From the NCBI RefSeq assembly GCF_022267375.1, contig NZ_JAIZBH010000001.1, positions 1,222,001 through 1,286,000 of the forward strand: a stretch of DNA of 64,000 nucleotides, read 5' to 3'. Positions 14,673 to 25,350 of this stretch are shown here, piece by piece. The DNA comes from Leptospira sanjuanensis (lineage in GTDB: Bacteria > Spirochaetota > Leptospiria > Leptospirales > Leptospiraceae). Positions within the stretch are counted from its first letter, which is position 1. Each line of letters starts with the position of its first letter. Both the position numbers and the translations under genes were made by a program. A model generated the notes under the pieces. The model had not been told where the DNA came from. It made no database searches and saw only the letters and a list, made by a program, of their open reading frames with translations.

Positions 14673-15488
14673 ATGAGTATCTTTTCTGACTCGGATAAGA
14701 AAAAAGGAAATCCCGGATTTCTAGAAAGTCAAGAACTCGGGATGATCGACATCTCGAAAGAATTTCATACGTCTCTCGGAATCGAGAACAGTCTCTTCAA
14801 TCGATTCACAGCGGAAGAAGTCAGGGAGATGCTCGAAAGCGCGGGGATCTTCCGCACTTTACAGGCAAGAGGTTATAACGACTACGAGATATCCTTGGAC
14901 GGAATCTCCGATATGGACAACCGCATTTATATCAAGGAACCATCCGGCGGGATTCTCGTTCACATGCGTCTAAAATTTTCCGACTTTCAGTTTAAAAAGC
15001 TGGATCAATCTTATAAGCTCGTTTATATTGACTGGCTCTTGACCCAGAACCTAAAGATGAAAAACATGAAGGCCAAAAAGAAACTCTATCAGGGACAGGA
15101 ATATCCGGGTCTTTCTCTGATGAACGAGATCACCGGTTTTATCCGCATTCTCGCCACAAAGATGGGAGCGTACGGCGCCTTTAACATTCCGGAATACTTT
15201 CACGACGCGGTATTATTTCATAAATCCTTTCAGTTCGTGGACCCCGAAAAGGAGGGGAGATTCCGTGCGATTCTTCAATCCTTCAGCAGAACGAATCTCC
15301 GAGAATTGAGCGATCAGATTCACACGGAAAAAATCTGTGACGCTTCCTCCGGAGAAGTTTATGTTTGGAAATACGGGGAGATGGTCTCCTGCATCAACAG
15401 TTATCTCGAATCGGCGCTTTTCGACGAGGAATATTACAGAAAAGTGAATAAGATCGTTTCGGGAACCAAATACATAAGGAAAGTTTAA
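14673..15488 (+). CDS. Conserved protein of unknown function, upstream of RsbU-like gene
   Basis: The ATG at 14673, one base after the HDAC-like stop, gives 271 residues. It is soluble with no signal peptide. It contains an acidic/aromatic central region (GGILVHMRLKFSDFQFKK, YKLVYIDWLLTQNLKM) and an Arg/Phe-rich C-terminal half (FRAILQSFSRTNLRELSD). I recognise no family or catalytic motif. It is separated by a single base from the response-regulator phosphatase gene, so it is probably a partner or target in the same signalling pathway; this is inference from position. Confidence 0.7.
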   Translation: MSIFSDSDKKKGNPGFLESQELGMIDISKEFHTSLGIENSLFNRFTAEEVREMLESAGIFRTLQARGYNDYEISLDGISDMDNRIYIKEPSGGILVHMRLKFSDFQFKKLDQSYKLVYIDWLLTQNLKMKNMKAKKKLYQGQEYPGLSLMNEITGFIRILATKMGAYGAFNIPEYFHDAVLFHKSFQFVDPEKEGRFRAILQSFSRTNLRELSDQIHTEKICDASSGEVYVWKYGEMVSCINSYLESALFDEEYYRKVNKIVSGTKYIRKV

Positions 15489-15489
15489 T

Positions 15490-16599
15490 ATGGCGGAGTT
15501 TTCCCTAAGACCGGAAATCATCATTCTTGACGACGACAGGGACGTAGGCGAAACCCTCGAACTCATTCTGAGCAAACTCGGATATCAGAGTGTGTTTTTC
15601 GATTCCGTCGAACAGGGAAAACAATATTTCGAAAAGGAACGGAACCCCATCGTGTTTCTGGACATTCACATGCCGGGAACGAGCGGTCTTGACATTCTCC
15701 CTTACTTCAAAAACCTGGAAGCGAAAACCCAAGTCATTATGATGACCGGAGAACGCGACATCAACAATGTCGTCACTTCTCTTACCCACAAAGCCAGCGA
15801 CTTTTTGTTGAAACCGTTTTCCATTCAGACGGTCCAAATCGCGATCCAAAGAGCATACGATTATTATACTATTCTAAAGGATAAGGATTTGCGCGACGAG
15901 GTGATAATGCGCGATCTTCGCCTTGCGTCGAGAGTTCAGGGAAAGATTTTTTCGATTCCGGACGTAAGCCCGTACAAGGTGGAAGCCGACGTGACTCCGG
16001 TTTCCTTTGTCAGCGGCGATTTCAACGTAGTGCTCAAAAAGGAAAAATCGGTTCTATTGCTTCTCGGAGACGTGGAGGATCACGGCGTTACTTCCGGATT
16101 GATCGCCCTTTTGATGACCACCTTGGCTCGGGAAGAATTTAAGACTTCGGACAATCCGAGCGAAATTCTAAAACGAATGAACCACGAACTCTGTCTGAAT
16201 ATCGGAACCCATAGTATGACGGCCGCCTGTGTGATGTTGTTTCCGGACGAAAAGAAACTCGTTTATGCGAGAGGAGGACATCCTTTTCCCGTTCACTTCC
16301 ACAAGGACGGATTTTCTTTTTTAAAGGAAAAGTCGGGACAACTGCTCGGGATCTTGGAGGACGTCGATTTTCCAAGTCACGAAATCGGTTTTACGGAGAA
16401 GGACGTGATCTTTCTTTTTTCGGACGGAATCATCAACAACCTCAGTCATCCTCTCATCGAAGAATTGAATCAGATTCATAAGTCCGGGCAGGACCCGTTG
16501 AAACGTATGAAGAACGCGCTCGATACGTATGTTCGTTCCGCGATTCCTTCGCGGGAATACAGGGACGACGCTTCCTATATTCTTCTGGAAGTCAGATAA
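15490..16599 (+). CDS. Response regulator with PP2C-type (RsbU/SpoIIE) phosphatase output
   Basis: The 369-residue protein has a receiver domain at residues 8-125 with the acidic pair (LDDDRD), phospho-acceptor Asp in VFLDIHMPG, switch Thr in MMTGERD and Lys in LLKPF. A short helical linker is followed by a PP2C/SpoIIE phosphatase domain with FVSGDFN, LLGDVEDHGVTSGL and FLFSDGIINN metal-binding aspartates. Such proteins dephosphorylate an anti-sigma-factor antagonist when the receiver is phosphorylated. No cognate kinase or STAS protein is adjacent. The final gene of a three-gene plus-strand operon, it faces the DUF4105-like gene tail to tail with a six-base gap. Confidence 0.9.
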   Translation: MAEFSLRPEIIILDDDRDVGETLELILSKLGYQSVFFDSVEQGKQYFEKERNPIVFLDIHMPGTSGLDILPYFKNLEAKTQVIMMTGERDINNVVTSLTHKASDFLLKPFSIQTVQIAIQRAYDYYTILKDKDLRDEVIMRDLRLASRVQGKIFSIPDVSPYKVEADVTPVSFVSGDFNVVLKKEKSVLLLLGDVEDHGVTSGLIALLMTTLAREEFKTSDNPSEILKRMNHELCLNIGTHSMTAACVMLFPDEKKLVYARGGHPFPVHFHKDGFSFLKEKSGQLLGILEDVDFPSHEIGFTEKDVIFLFSDGIINNLSHPLIEELNQIHKSGQDPLKRMKNALDTYVRSAIPSREYRDDASYILLEVR

Positions 16600-16605
16600 G
16601 GAATT

Positions 16606-18447
16606 TCAGTCCTCGTCTTGAAACCGGAAAAGTTCTTCCGGGATTTCCTTCATGCCGACGGAAGGAAACGTTCCTTTTCGAATATTAAAAAAAACGAATT
16701 CAGGAAAACTGAAAAAGAGGGATTGAAATCCTTTTCGAAACCGTTCGCCTTTGTCGAGCGGAGAAGTGAAGATTCCCGCCGCGGTCATTCCCAAACCTGC
16801 GAATAGATTCACGGTTCCATAGACCGGACGTACCCAAAATACGTCGTCCGTGAACATCGGAAAAAAATGATCTTCCCGATTCGTTTTGTAGATCGAAGAA
16901 GTGAATGTGAAGGATTCACGAATAGAAGTTTTCCAACCCGGATTTTGTCGCCGGAGTTCCTCCAGTTTCTTTCTTCGATAGGAGAGAAGGGTTTCTTCCC
17001 CTTCCGTTTTCCAGTGTTCGGAAACGGAATAAGAAGCATGGAACGGAATGAATGCGAAGGAATATCGAAAGTCGATCGGTTTACCGGGAAACTTCGTTTC
17101 CTGTTTTTCGAACGAAGTTTGAACGCTTTTTACGATTTCGGTCGTGCAGTTTTCAAAGAGAAGATGAAACGGATAGAGTTTTTTTAATCGGAAGTGATAT
17201 TCCTTTTCCCGTTCCTTGGCGAGTTTTAGATATCCGGCAAGGATCTCGTCCGAGGGCAAACGCATCGGAATCAAAAACCGTTTTTCCCTTTGCGGAAGAA
17301 GTTTTCCCGAAGTCACTCGAACGGGAATTGCGGTTTCGATTCCTTCGCGGAGTTCGTAGGCGCGGTTGGTCGCGTCTTCCCAGATCTGATATTCCTTTTC
17401 GGATAACTCGCGTAAGGCGGATATTTTTTTGCGGGCGAGCGAAACGACGGCCCAGGTTTCTTTGGAAAGATGGTCTAAAGCCTCTTTGTCGTTTTCGTCT
17501 TCCTGATACACGATGGGGGATTCTTCCGGAAAAGTGGATAAAAACACGGGTCGTCCGGTGCGGACGCTTTCTTCGATCGCGTGCAGCCTGCCCAATACGA
17601 CGAGGGCGCTGTAGGCCCAGCCGGGATCTTTTTCAGCGAGGATTTGGACGAGGGATTCGGTTTGTTTGATGCGGAATCTTTTCAACAGTTCGGTCTCTTC
17701 GGAAGTTAATGATTCCTGCATATTCAAAATTTTGAATTCGGAATCGAGCCCCCATTCTTCCTTTAGGATTTGGCAGAATGCGATTCCTTCGAGTACGTCC
17801 CGCAATCGTAAATAAGAACCCGGTTTGAAAAAAGGGAAACCGTCTCGAGTGAGTTTGGACGGCAACGGAGGAAATTCCGGATTCATCAGTTCTCCGTTTT
17901 CGGAAAGAACCGCGTCCTTTAGGGTTTGTTCCAGATCCCTCAGATAATTCTCCCCAAGATCGGTTGCAAGGCGCGATTTTAGTTCGTTTGCGAAAGGGGA
18001 TCGATCGCGGGAATCGAAATACGCCGTTGCACGCAGTCCGATTTTCTTTTCGGGAGAATTCAATTCCTCCAGGAACTTGGTTTCCTTTTTGAGAGTTTCC
18101 AGATTTTGAAGATGGCGGAATTGAACGAGATACAAGCGGTTGAGTCCGCTTTCCAGAACGGAAATTTCTTTCCCGGTCAATGCGAGTCTGGTAAGAACGC
18201 TCGTTCGGTTGGATACGATGTTATAGCTGAACGCGAAGTCGTCATACGATTCCCTCACCAAGTGAAAGATATCGTCGGGAAAGAACTGATAGTGATATAC
18301 CTTGTTTCCGATTCGGATTCCGGTATGTCCTCCGCTGGATTGTCCGGTGTTTGCGTCTACGTAGATGAAATCGACGGTGGTCGGTGCGGAAAACAGCCCC
18401 GCAGGAAAGAGCAGGGCCGTCGCAAAGAGGAAGCGAAAAAATCTCAG
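16606..18447 (-). CDS. Exported Lnb/DUF4105-like protein, probable CTG start
   Basis: The frame is open upstream of the first conventional start (TTG at 18261) for another 62 codons, and these encode what the family needs. They give a signal peptide beginning (M)RFFRFLFATALLFPAGLFSA and then GQSSGGHTGIRIG, the N-terminal block of Lnb-type periplasmic domains. The only sensible start is CTG 18447-18445, which overlaps the upstream stop as CTGA. This gives 613 residues. A later FENCTTEIVKS motif carries the His/Asn-Cys-Thr type signature of the family. Function in Leptospira is unknown; Lnb relatives act on glycan or lipid in the periplasm. It shares an operon with a lipoprotein gene. Confidence 0.75.
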   Translation of the reverse strand: MRFFRFLFATALLFPAGLFSAPTTVDFIYVDANTGQSSGGHTGIRIGNKVYHYQFFPDDIFHLVRESYDDFAFSYNIVSNRTSVLTRLALTGKEISVLESGLNRLYLVQFRHLQNLETLKKETKFLEELNSPEKKIGLRATAYFDSRDRSPFANELKSRLATDLGENYLRDLEQTLKDAVLSENGELMNPEFPPLPSKLTRDGFPFFKPGSYLRLRDVLEGIAFCQILKEEWGLDSEFKILNMQESLTSEETELLKRFRIKQTESLVQILAEKDPGWAYSALVVLGRLHAIEESVRTGRPVFLSTFPEESPIVYQEDENDKEALDHLSKETWAVVSLARKKISALRELSEKEYQIWEDATNRAYELREGIETAIPVRVTSGKLLPQREKRFLIPMRLPSDEILAGYLKLAKEREKEYHFRLKKLYPFHLLFENCTTEIVKSVQTSFEKQETKFPGKPIDFRYSFAFIPFHASYSVSEHWKTEGEETLLSYRRKKLEELRRQNPGWKTSIRESFTFTSSIYKTNREDHFFPMFTDDVFWVRPVYGTVNLFAGLGMTAAGIFTSPLDKGERFRKGFQSLFFSFPEFVFFNIRKGTFPSVGMKEIPEELFRFQDED

Positions 18448-18929
18448 AGCTGATGATATCCTTTGCGGATGGATTCGACGACTTCCGGTTTAGCGCTTCC
18501 CATTTCGGAAACGAACTTGGAAAATTTTTCCTCGCTTACTCCGGCTTTTTTGAGTCCGCTTCCGATTCCGAGATACGTTACGCGCAACGCCTTCCAGTTG
18601 GTCAGTCCGTTTTGAAGCGCAAGAGTCGAAAGATCGTTTTTGAATTCGATTTCCTGAAATCCGTTTTCTACGTGCATCGCGGTCAGATCGCGCACGTCTT
18701 TGAGATACGCTTTTTCTTTTTTCTCATCGTCTCCGGAAGAAGAGGAAAAGATGGAGCTGATCGAACCGGAAATCGATTTTACGGATTTGGAAAGACTTTC
18801 CAAAGAATCGGAAGACTTGCTGAGAGAGTTGATTCCGGTCGAGATCGATTCGAAAATAAAACAGTGATTGAGGCCGATGATAAAAAGTCCGGTTGTTAAA
18901 GTCATCAGCAGCTTTCGAGTGCGTTTCAT
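18444..18929 (-). CDS. Putative lipoprotein of unknown function
   Basis: The ATG at 18929, preceded by GGAGAA at good spacing, starts a 161-residue protein with MKRTRKLLMTLTTGLFIIGL then NHC, a spirochaetal-type lipobox. A serine-rich, low-complexity stretch (SLSKSSDSLESLSKS, SGSISSIFSSSS) follows, suggesting a flexible tether. The C-terminal 90 residues look helical. A longer frame begins at 18998 but lacks a RBS and would hide the signal peptide. It overlaps the next gene by four bases (CTGA) and lies 61 bases after the GH36 gene. Confidence 0.75.
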   Translation of the reverse strand: MKRTRKLLMTLTTGLFIIGLNHCFIFESISTGINSLSKSSDSLESLSKSVKSISGSISSIFSSSSGDDEKKEKAYLKDVRDLTAMHVENGFQEIEFKNDLSTLALQNGLTNWKALRVTYLGIGSGLKKAGVSEEKFSKFVSEMGSAKPEVVESIRKGYHQL

Positions 18930-18990
18930 CAGATGGATTCTCCGTTGAGTTGTTTTTTCGGAAGGAATTTTACAACTTCCTTCCTTCGAG

Positions 18991-20931
18991 TCAAACAACT
19001 TTTGCGGTTTGTAAAACGACGGAGCCGAACGCGGGAAGTTTTAGTTTGAGAATTCCCGTTCTGGATGAATACTCAAAGTTTTCAGGAACCTTTCCGGTCC
19101 AATAATCCGGGAATTGTTTCAACTTCGATACGAACGGAACTTGGATTTCGATCGTAGTTTCTTCCTCGCTCGGATTCCACATTCCTAAAAAGCCTGCCGG
19201 ATTATAAAGCGCCGGTGGAAACAACCCCGATGCGATTCCAACCGGCAGAGGAGTTTTGGTTCTGCACTTTGCTCCGAGTTCCAGCGTCTTTTTCAACAAG
19301 GCCAGTCTTTCGTCTCCGATCAGGGAAAGGTCGTCGCTGACGAGAATCATTCCTCCGCTCACGGCCATCACGCTCGCCATCAATTGGGTCTGTGCAGCGT
19401 TCATCTGATTTTTGCTTTCGCGTACGAGCAGACAATCCGGATCGTTGTACCAAAGAGTTCTGTGCATGGAAGAACGGGTGATGTCGTTGATCAAGGCGCG
19501 TTCCGTACAAAGCGCGTGTTTGTCTTTTACGAGAATCCGCTTCTTTTCCCTTCCCCAAAACGGAGCGACGTCGCAGCTGATCCGCATCGCGTCGAATAAC
19601 CCGATCGAAGGATAGATCGGCGCCCCGCATCCCAAAAGAAATACGTCCTTGCCCACGACTTTTCGGATAAAGCGGATCGTGTCCGCATAACGTTTGTGAG
19701 GTGAGATTCCGCGGTCGTAGGTCCATCCGGGAAGAAGGGCGGCGTACAGAAAGTCGAGTTTGAGATACGGATATCCGTACTCTTTTACGAGGGTTTTAAA
19801 GACATTCTCCAGAAAATCGCGGGAAGTCGGATGCGTGACGTCGATTGCATACGTGTAATCCATTCCCCAGAGAGGATTCCAAAGCGCGGGCACCGGCTTT
19901 CCGTCCCGATCCTTGAGAACGGCTTCGGGATATTTTTGATAGAACTCGGATTTTTTCCGGACCAAAAACGGTGCGAGCCAAATTCCGGGCGTGAGTTTTT
20001 CTCTTCGGATTTCCTCGGCTAAAAGCCTCATTCCTCCGGGGAATTTATCGTTGGTCGTGAGCCAATCTCCGATCTCGTTCTGATATCCGTCGTCGATCTG
20101 AAAAAATTGGATCGGCAACTTCTTCTCTTTGACGAGAGCGAGATTTTTCAGAATGATCTTTTCGGAAATTTTCGTGTAGTAGTGATACCAAGAACACCAG
20201 CCGGTGGGAACCGGCGTAGCGGACAATTTTACTTTATGAGCTTTTCCTAATTCACTAAAATACTTTTTTAAGTAAGCTTCGGGTGAAATCGTAAATCGGG
20301 AAACTCCGACGGGAGTCAAAAAAAGTTTATTCCCGCGAAAATCTTCGTAACGGTAAAAATCATAGATCAACGAAACTCCGGACTGGGAAATCCAGGTTTT
20401 CTTTTTGGAATTTTCCAATTCTTCTTTCCGCTCAGAAGAAAGAACCCGAAACTTGACTCCTTGTTCTCCGGGACCGGTCGCTCCGACAAAGTAATGCGGT
20501 TCTTTGGTCGAAGAAATCAGAAGCAGCATACCTTCGCTGTGCCAATCTCCGCTTTCGTTGGAAGGATGTGTGTAGATGTTTTCCTGAGAATACTGAAGAA
20601 AATCGAGTTTGGGAGATTCGTCCGGCTCGCTCAGCGAGTGAACCGCCGAAAGACTCCAGGATTGATATCCGTGTTGAAATACCTTCGGCTCCGTCAACGA
20701 GTGCGGAGGAAGTTCGATTTCCAAGGTAAGGATTGCCGTTCCGGCCTTGGGTCTTTGATCGCCCACCCATTCGAGAACCGGCTTGAATGTTTCATTCTTT
20801 CCCGTTTTTTTATGACCGAGCGAAAGCGAGAAATTTCCGCAATCGCTCTTGGTCTTCGCTTCCTTTCCCGAAATTTCAAACGAGGACGAATAAAAATCCT
20901 CATAGACTTTGTAGTTTAAAATGGCTCTCAT
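18991..20931 (-). CDS. Alpha-galactosidase-like glycoside hydrolase, GH36
   Basis: The 646-residue protein has the GH36 architecture: N-terminal beta-sandwich, a TIM barrel and a C-terminal beta domain. TGWCSWYHYYTKI and FFQIDDGYQ open the barrel. LKLDFLYAA carries the expected nucleophile Asp, and MRISCDVAPFW the expected acid/base Asp. There is no signal peptide, so it acts in the cytoplasm, probably on alpha-linked galactosides or related sugars. Leptospira are not known for sugar fermentation, so the natural substrate may be an internal glycoconjugate; that is inference. It is transcribed with the lipoprotein and DUF4105-like genes. Confidence 0.88.
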   Translation of the reverse strand: MRAILNYKVYEDFYSSSFEISGKEAKTKSDCGNFSLSLGHKKTGKNETFKPVLEWVGDQRPKAGTAILTLEIELPPHSLTEPKVFQHGYQSWSLSAVHSLSEPDESPKLDFLQYSQENIYTHPSNESGDWHSEGMLLLISSTKEPHYFVGATGPGEQGVKFRVLSSERKEELENSKKKTWISQSGVSLIYDFYRYEDFRGNKLFLTPVGVSRFTISPEAYLKKYFSELGKAHKVKLSATPVPTGWCSWYHYYTKISEKIILKNLALVKEKKLPIQFFQIDDGYQNEIGDWLTTNDKFPGGMRLLAEEIRREKLTPGIWLAPFLVRKKSEFYQKYPEAVLKDRDGKPVPALWNPLWGMDYTYAIDVTHPTSRDFLENVFKTLVKEYGYPYLKLDFLYAALLPGWTYDRGISPHKRYADTIRFIRKVVGKDVFLLGCGAPIYPSIGLFDAMRISCDVAPFWGREKKRILVKDKHALCTERALINDITRSSMHRTLWYNDPDCLLVRESKNQMNAAQTQLMASVMAVSGGMILVSDDLSLIGDERLALLKKTLELGAKCRTKTPLPVGIASGLFPPALYNPAGFLGMWNPSEEETTIEIQVPFVSKLKQFPDYWTGKVPENFEYSSRTGILKLKLPAFGSVVLQTAKVV

Positions 20932-21048
20932 GTTTCTCTAAGTGTTTTGAGTCGTTTTTCTTTTTTCGATCGGGAACTTTTTAAAATTCCGGCGGCCTTG
21001 TTTTGTATTTTTGATTCCCGAAACCGTGCGGTACGGATTATTATGAAA

Positions 21049-23068
<2,020 letters not shown>

Positions 23069-23081
23069 AATTTCGGAGAAA

Positions 23082-23428
23082 TGTGGGAACTCATACGATC
23101 CTATGTTTCAGCAAGGGTGTGGGAACTCTTACGTCTGCGTTCTTCCGTGATGAAAATTTTGTGGGAACTCCTGCGGCCGACTGTCTTCCGAAGAATTTGC
23201 GTGGGAACTCCTGCGCTGGGTTGTCTTCCTACAAAGCTTGTGGGAACTCCTGCAAAAAAAACTTTGCATCTAAAATAAATGGATGATCTCCTTCCATTTT
23301 CGAAAATCGTTTCGAATCGAGTCTGTAGTTCAAAGTTTGACGGATATGAAGGATGAGTTCGAGAGGGTTTGTGAGTTTAGAAGGCGCTGTTTCTAAGGAT
23401 TTCCGTTCAATCTTGTGGGAACTCCTCC
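23082..23428 (+). repeat. Cluster of six TGTGGGAACTC elements, ~40-bp spacing
   Basis: Cores lie at 23082, 23118, 23160, 23200, 23239 and 23414. The first five are spaced 36-42 bp apart. Three share TGTGGGAACTCCTGC or GTGGGAACTCCTGC, and two spacers share TGTCTTCC. The 502-bp gap between radA and the next lipoprotein is otherwise devoid of supported genes; small frames here just translate the repeat (WELL...). The same core occurs at 7175, 35514 and 51148. The repeats are too short and the spacers too alike for a CRISPR array, and no cas gene is present. Confidence 0.85.
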
Positions 23429-23570
23429 CTGTAGTTTGTATCGAAAACGATGTTGGAACTGCTACCGTTCCCAAAACCATCTTGAAAATGATCGAACGAG
23501 AGTTTTTCTCCAACGGTTTGTCGGACGAATTGAATCAATAAGAATTTTATACTTTACTGATAGAGGTTTT

Positions 23571-24305
23571 ATGAAAAAGGCGATTCCGATTATTTTCCTG
23601 CTTTATTTCTATTTAAGTTGCGCCAGCACCGGGTACGACCGCGGTCCTTTGCCTCCCGTGGACCCGAAAGAGATCGTGATTGATTCCGAAGAAATCAAAC
23701 ATTATCTTTCTTTAAAGCCGCAGCTCCGATTTCCCTTTCGCGTGGGCGTTTATATTCTTTATCCGGAAGGATACAATTATCGAATCGATGCGAAGAATAA
23801 ATCCGCGTTCCTAACGATCGAAGAAACTTTAAAGGCCGATAAAATCGTATCGCAGATGTTTCTTATTTCGGAATCCGTTTACGACATGGATCGACAAACG
23901 CACGTTCCGGGTTTCCGGGATCACTATCCTGTCCGGACAAGAACGTTGGACGGAATCAAAAAAATCCGTCTTCTTGCCGCGCGTTACGGGGCCGACGCCG
24001 TTCTCGTGATCAAACCCGGCGTCCGTTACAATCAAAAGCCGAATCTTCTTAGTATTCTTTACGCGACCATCGTTGGAATTTGGCTCGTTCCCGGTTCTTC
24101 GGGAGAATCCACCTTCACGCTCGAAGCGACTCTTTGGGATGTTCGAAACGAATATTTATATCTGACCACAGAATCCGAAGCTTCTTCTTCCGCGGTTCGA
24201 CCTTACGGATGGATTGATGAAACTTCGATCGTCGCCGAAAGTAAAGAAAAGGCGATCTCCGAATTTTCTTCGGAAGTGCTGAGACGGTTTAAGAGTATGA
24301 AGTAG
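23571..24305 (+). CDS. Putative lipoprotein of unknown function
   Basis: The ATG at 23571 begins MKKAIPIIFLLYFYLSCAS, a clear signal peptide with a lipobox (YLSC), giving a 244-residue lipoprotein. The frame upstream to 23415 crosses the repeat cluster and is not coding. The mature part has KIRLLAARYGADAVLVIKPG and an FTLEATLWDVRNEYLYLTTE block. The pattern of a lookup of gathered values followed by a mixed beta segment resembles other Leptospira lipoproteins of unknown role. I assign no function; it probably sits in the envelope. Confidence 0.8.
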   Translation: MKKAIPIIFLLYFYLSCASTGYDRGPLPPVDPKEIVIDSEEIKHYLSLKPQLRFPFRVGVYILYPEGYNYRIDAKNKSAFLTIEETLKADKIVSQMFLISESVYDMDRQTHVPGFRDHYPVRTRTLDGIKKIRLLAARYGADAVLVIKPGVRYNQKPNLLSILYATIVGIWLVPGSSGESTFTLEATLWDVRNEYLYLTTESEASSSAVRPYGWIDETSIVAESKEKAISEFSSEVLRRFKSMK

Positions 24306-24477
24306 GATTTCGTAAACCATGATTTAGTTTTTGGAACGTTCAATCTTTATAATTTTGTAATATTCGAATTATTTTTTGTAGATTCGTGGCGTGGTCGTTT
24401 GTGCGGTATCTTAGGAGATGCGGGCGATTCTGCTTTTTGGTGGAGATGATTTGTTATTTCAGAATACTTTAAAATCA

Positions 24478-25314
24478 ATGAGATTCCGGATATTTCTGGT
24501 GTTTTGCTTTGCCTTTTTTAGCAGCAATTTGTTTTCAGAAGACCTTGCGCTATTGGAGGAGTATAAATTGCTGCATATCGATTTGCTGAATATTAAGACA
24601 TCCGGATATAGATCGTATTTTAATCTACAATTGAACAGGGCGGAAGCAAAAATTCATAATTTTCAAGGATCTTTCAAGACAACAAAAAACCGTCTTTTTT
24701 GCGGTATATCGGGCTTAGGTTTTTTTAAAATTAAGTTGTCAAATGGTTTAATCGGATATACGAGACAATGTGAGCTTAAAGTTAACAAAGAGCATGAGTT
24801 AACTAATAAACATTATTCCTTCTTTGATAAGATAACAATGCCTCGGAATTTTGATCCGGGAACATTAAAAATACTTTTAAACGGAAGTATTGCTGTAAGA
24901 TCTTCTGAGCAAGAGTTGGTTGTGGGACAATTGAAAACGTATAAAATCAGTTCTGAATCGTTGGAATATCTTAAAGAAGGTATTTACGTGGTTAAAGCCA
25001 ATGTGATTGCTGAAGACGAAGAAGTACGTGACGATAAAATATACGCAGGTCTTATTGAAACGAGCAATTATGATTTATTTCCCGTTCTTTTGAGGATGTA
25101 TTTTATCCTAATGACGTTAAATGAAAAACAAATTGCTAATGTCGAATTCAAAAGGGATCTGCTAAGAATGCAAATTACAAAGATCGCGACCGAATCTAAT
25201 TGTCCTGAAAAAGACATTCTTGCCGATACGGATGAACGTTTTATTGACCATTACGAGAATCAAAAATTATTTTTTTTAGAAAGTATTTTGCCATTTTTAA
25301 AATACGATTATTGA
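24478..25314 (+). CDS. Divergent exported FlgG-like (rod/hook family) protein
   Basis: The ATG at 24478 gives 278 residues starting with a signal peptide (MRFRIFLVFCFAFFSSNLFS). The mature part follows the FlgE/F/G plan. LHIDLLNIKTSGYRS resembles the N-terminal NxANxxTxGYK motif. GISGLGFFKIKLSNGLIGYTR is close to the IxGxGFFxVxxxxGxxxYTR core of FlgG. LLNGSIAVRSSEQELVVGQLKTYKI matches the later DGxVxVxxxxxxxxxGxIxLxxF block. The C-terminal D1 helix of true rod proteins is not recognisable, and rod proteins normally lack a Sec signal peptide. The gene is more AT-rich by eye than its neighbours and stands alone. It may be a repurposed axial-protein domain. Confidence 0.65.
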   Translation: MRFRIFLVFCFAFFSSNLFSEDLALLEEYKLLHIDLLNIKTSGYRSYFNLQLNRAEAKIHNFQGSFKTTKNRLFCGISGLGFFKIKLSNGLIGYTRQCELKVNKEHELTNKHYSFFDKITMPRNFDPGTLKILLNGSIAVRSSEQELVVGQLKTYKISSESLEYLKEGIYVVKANVIAEDEEVRDDKIYAGLIETSNYDLFPVLLRMYFILMTLNEKQIANVEFKRDLLRMQITKIATESNCPEKDILADTDERFIDHYENQKLFFLESILPFLKYDY

Positions 25315-25350
25315 GATAAAAAACGCCGTTCCGACAGAGAACCCGATTCT

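Noticed and set aside
17052..17669. 205-residue plus-strand ORF
   Set aside because: It is the arginine/phenylalanine-rich antisense shadow of the DUF4105-like gene.
23082..23428. CRISPR array
   Set aside because: The repeated core is only about 11-15 bases, spacers are short and share sequence, and there is no cas gene in the window.
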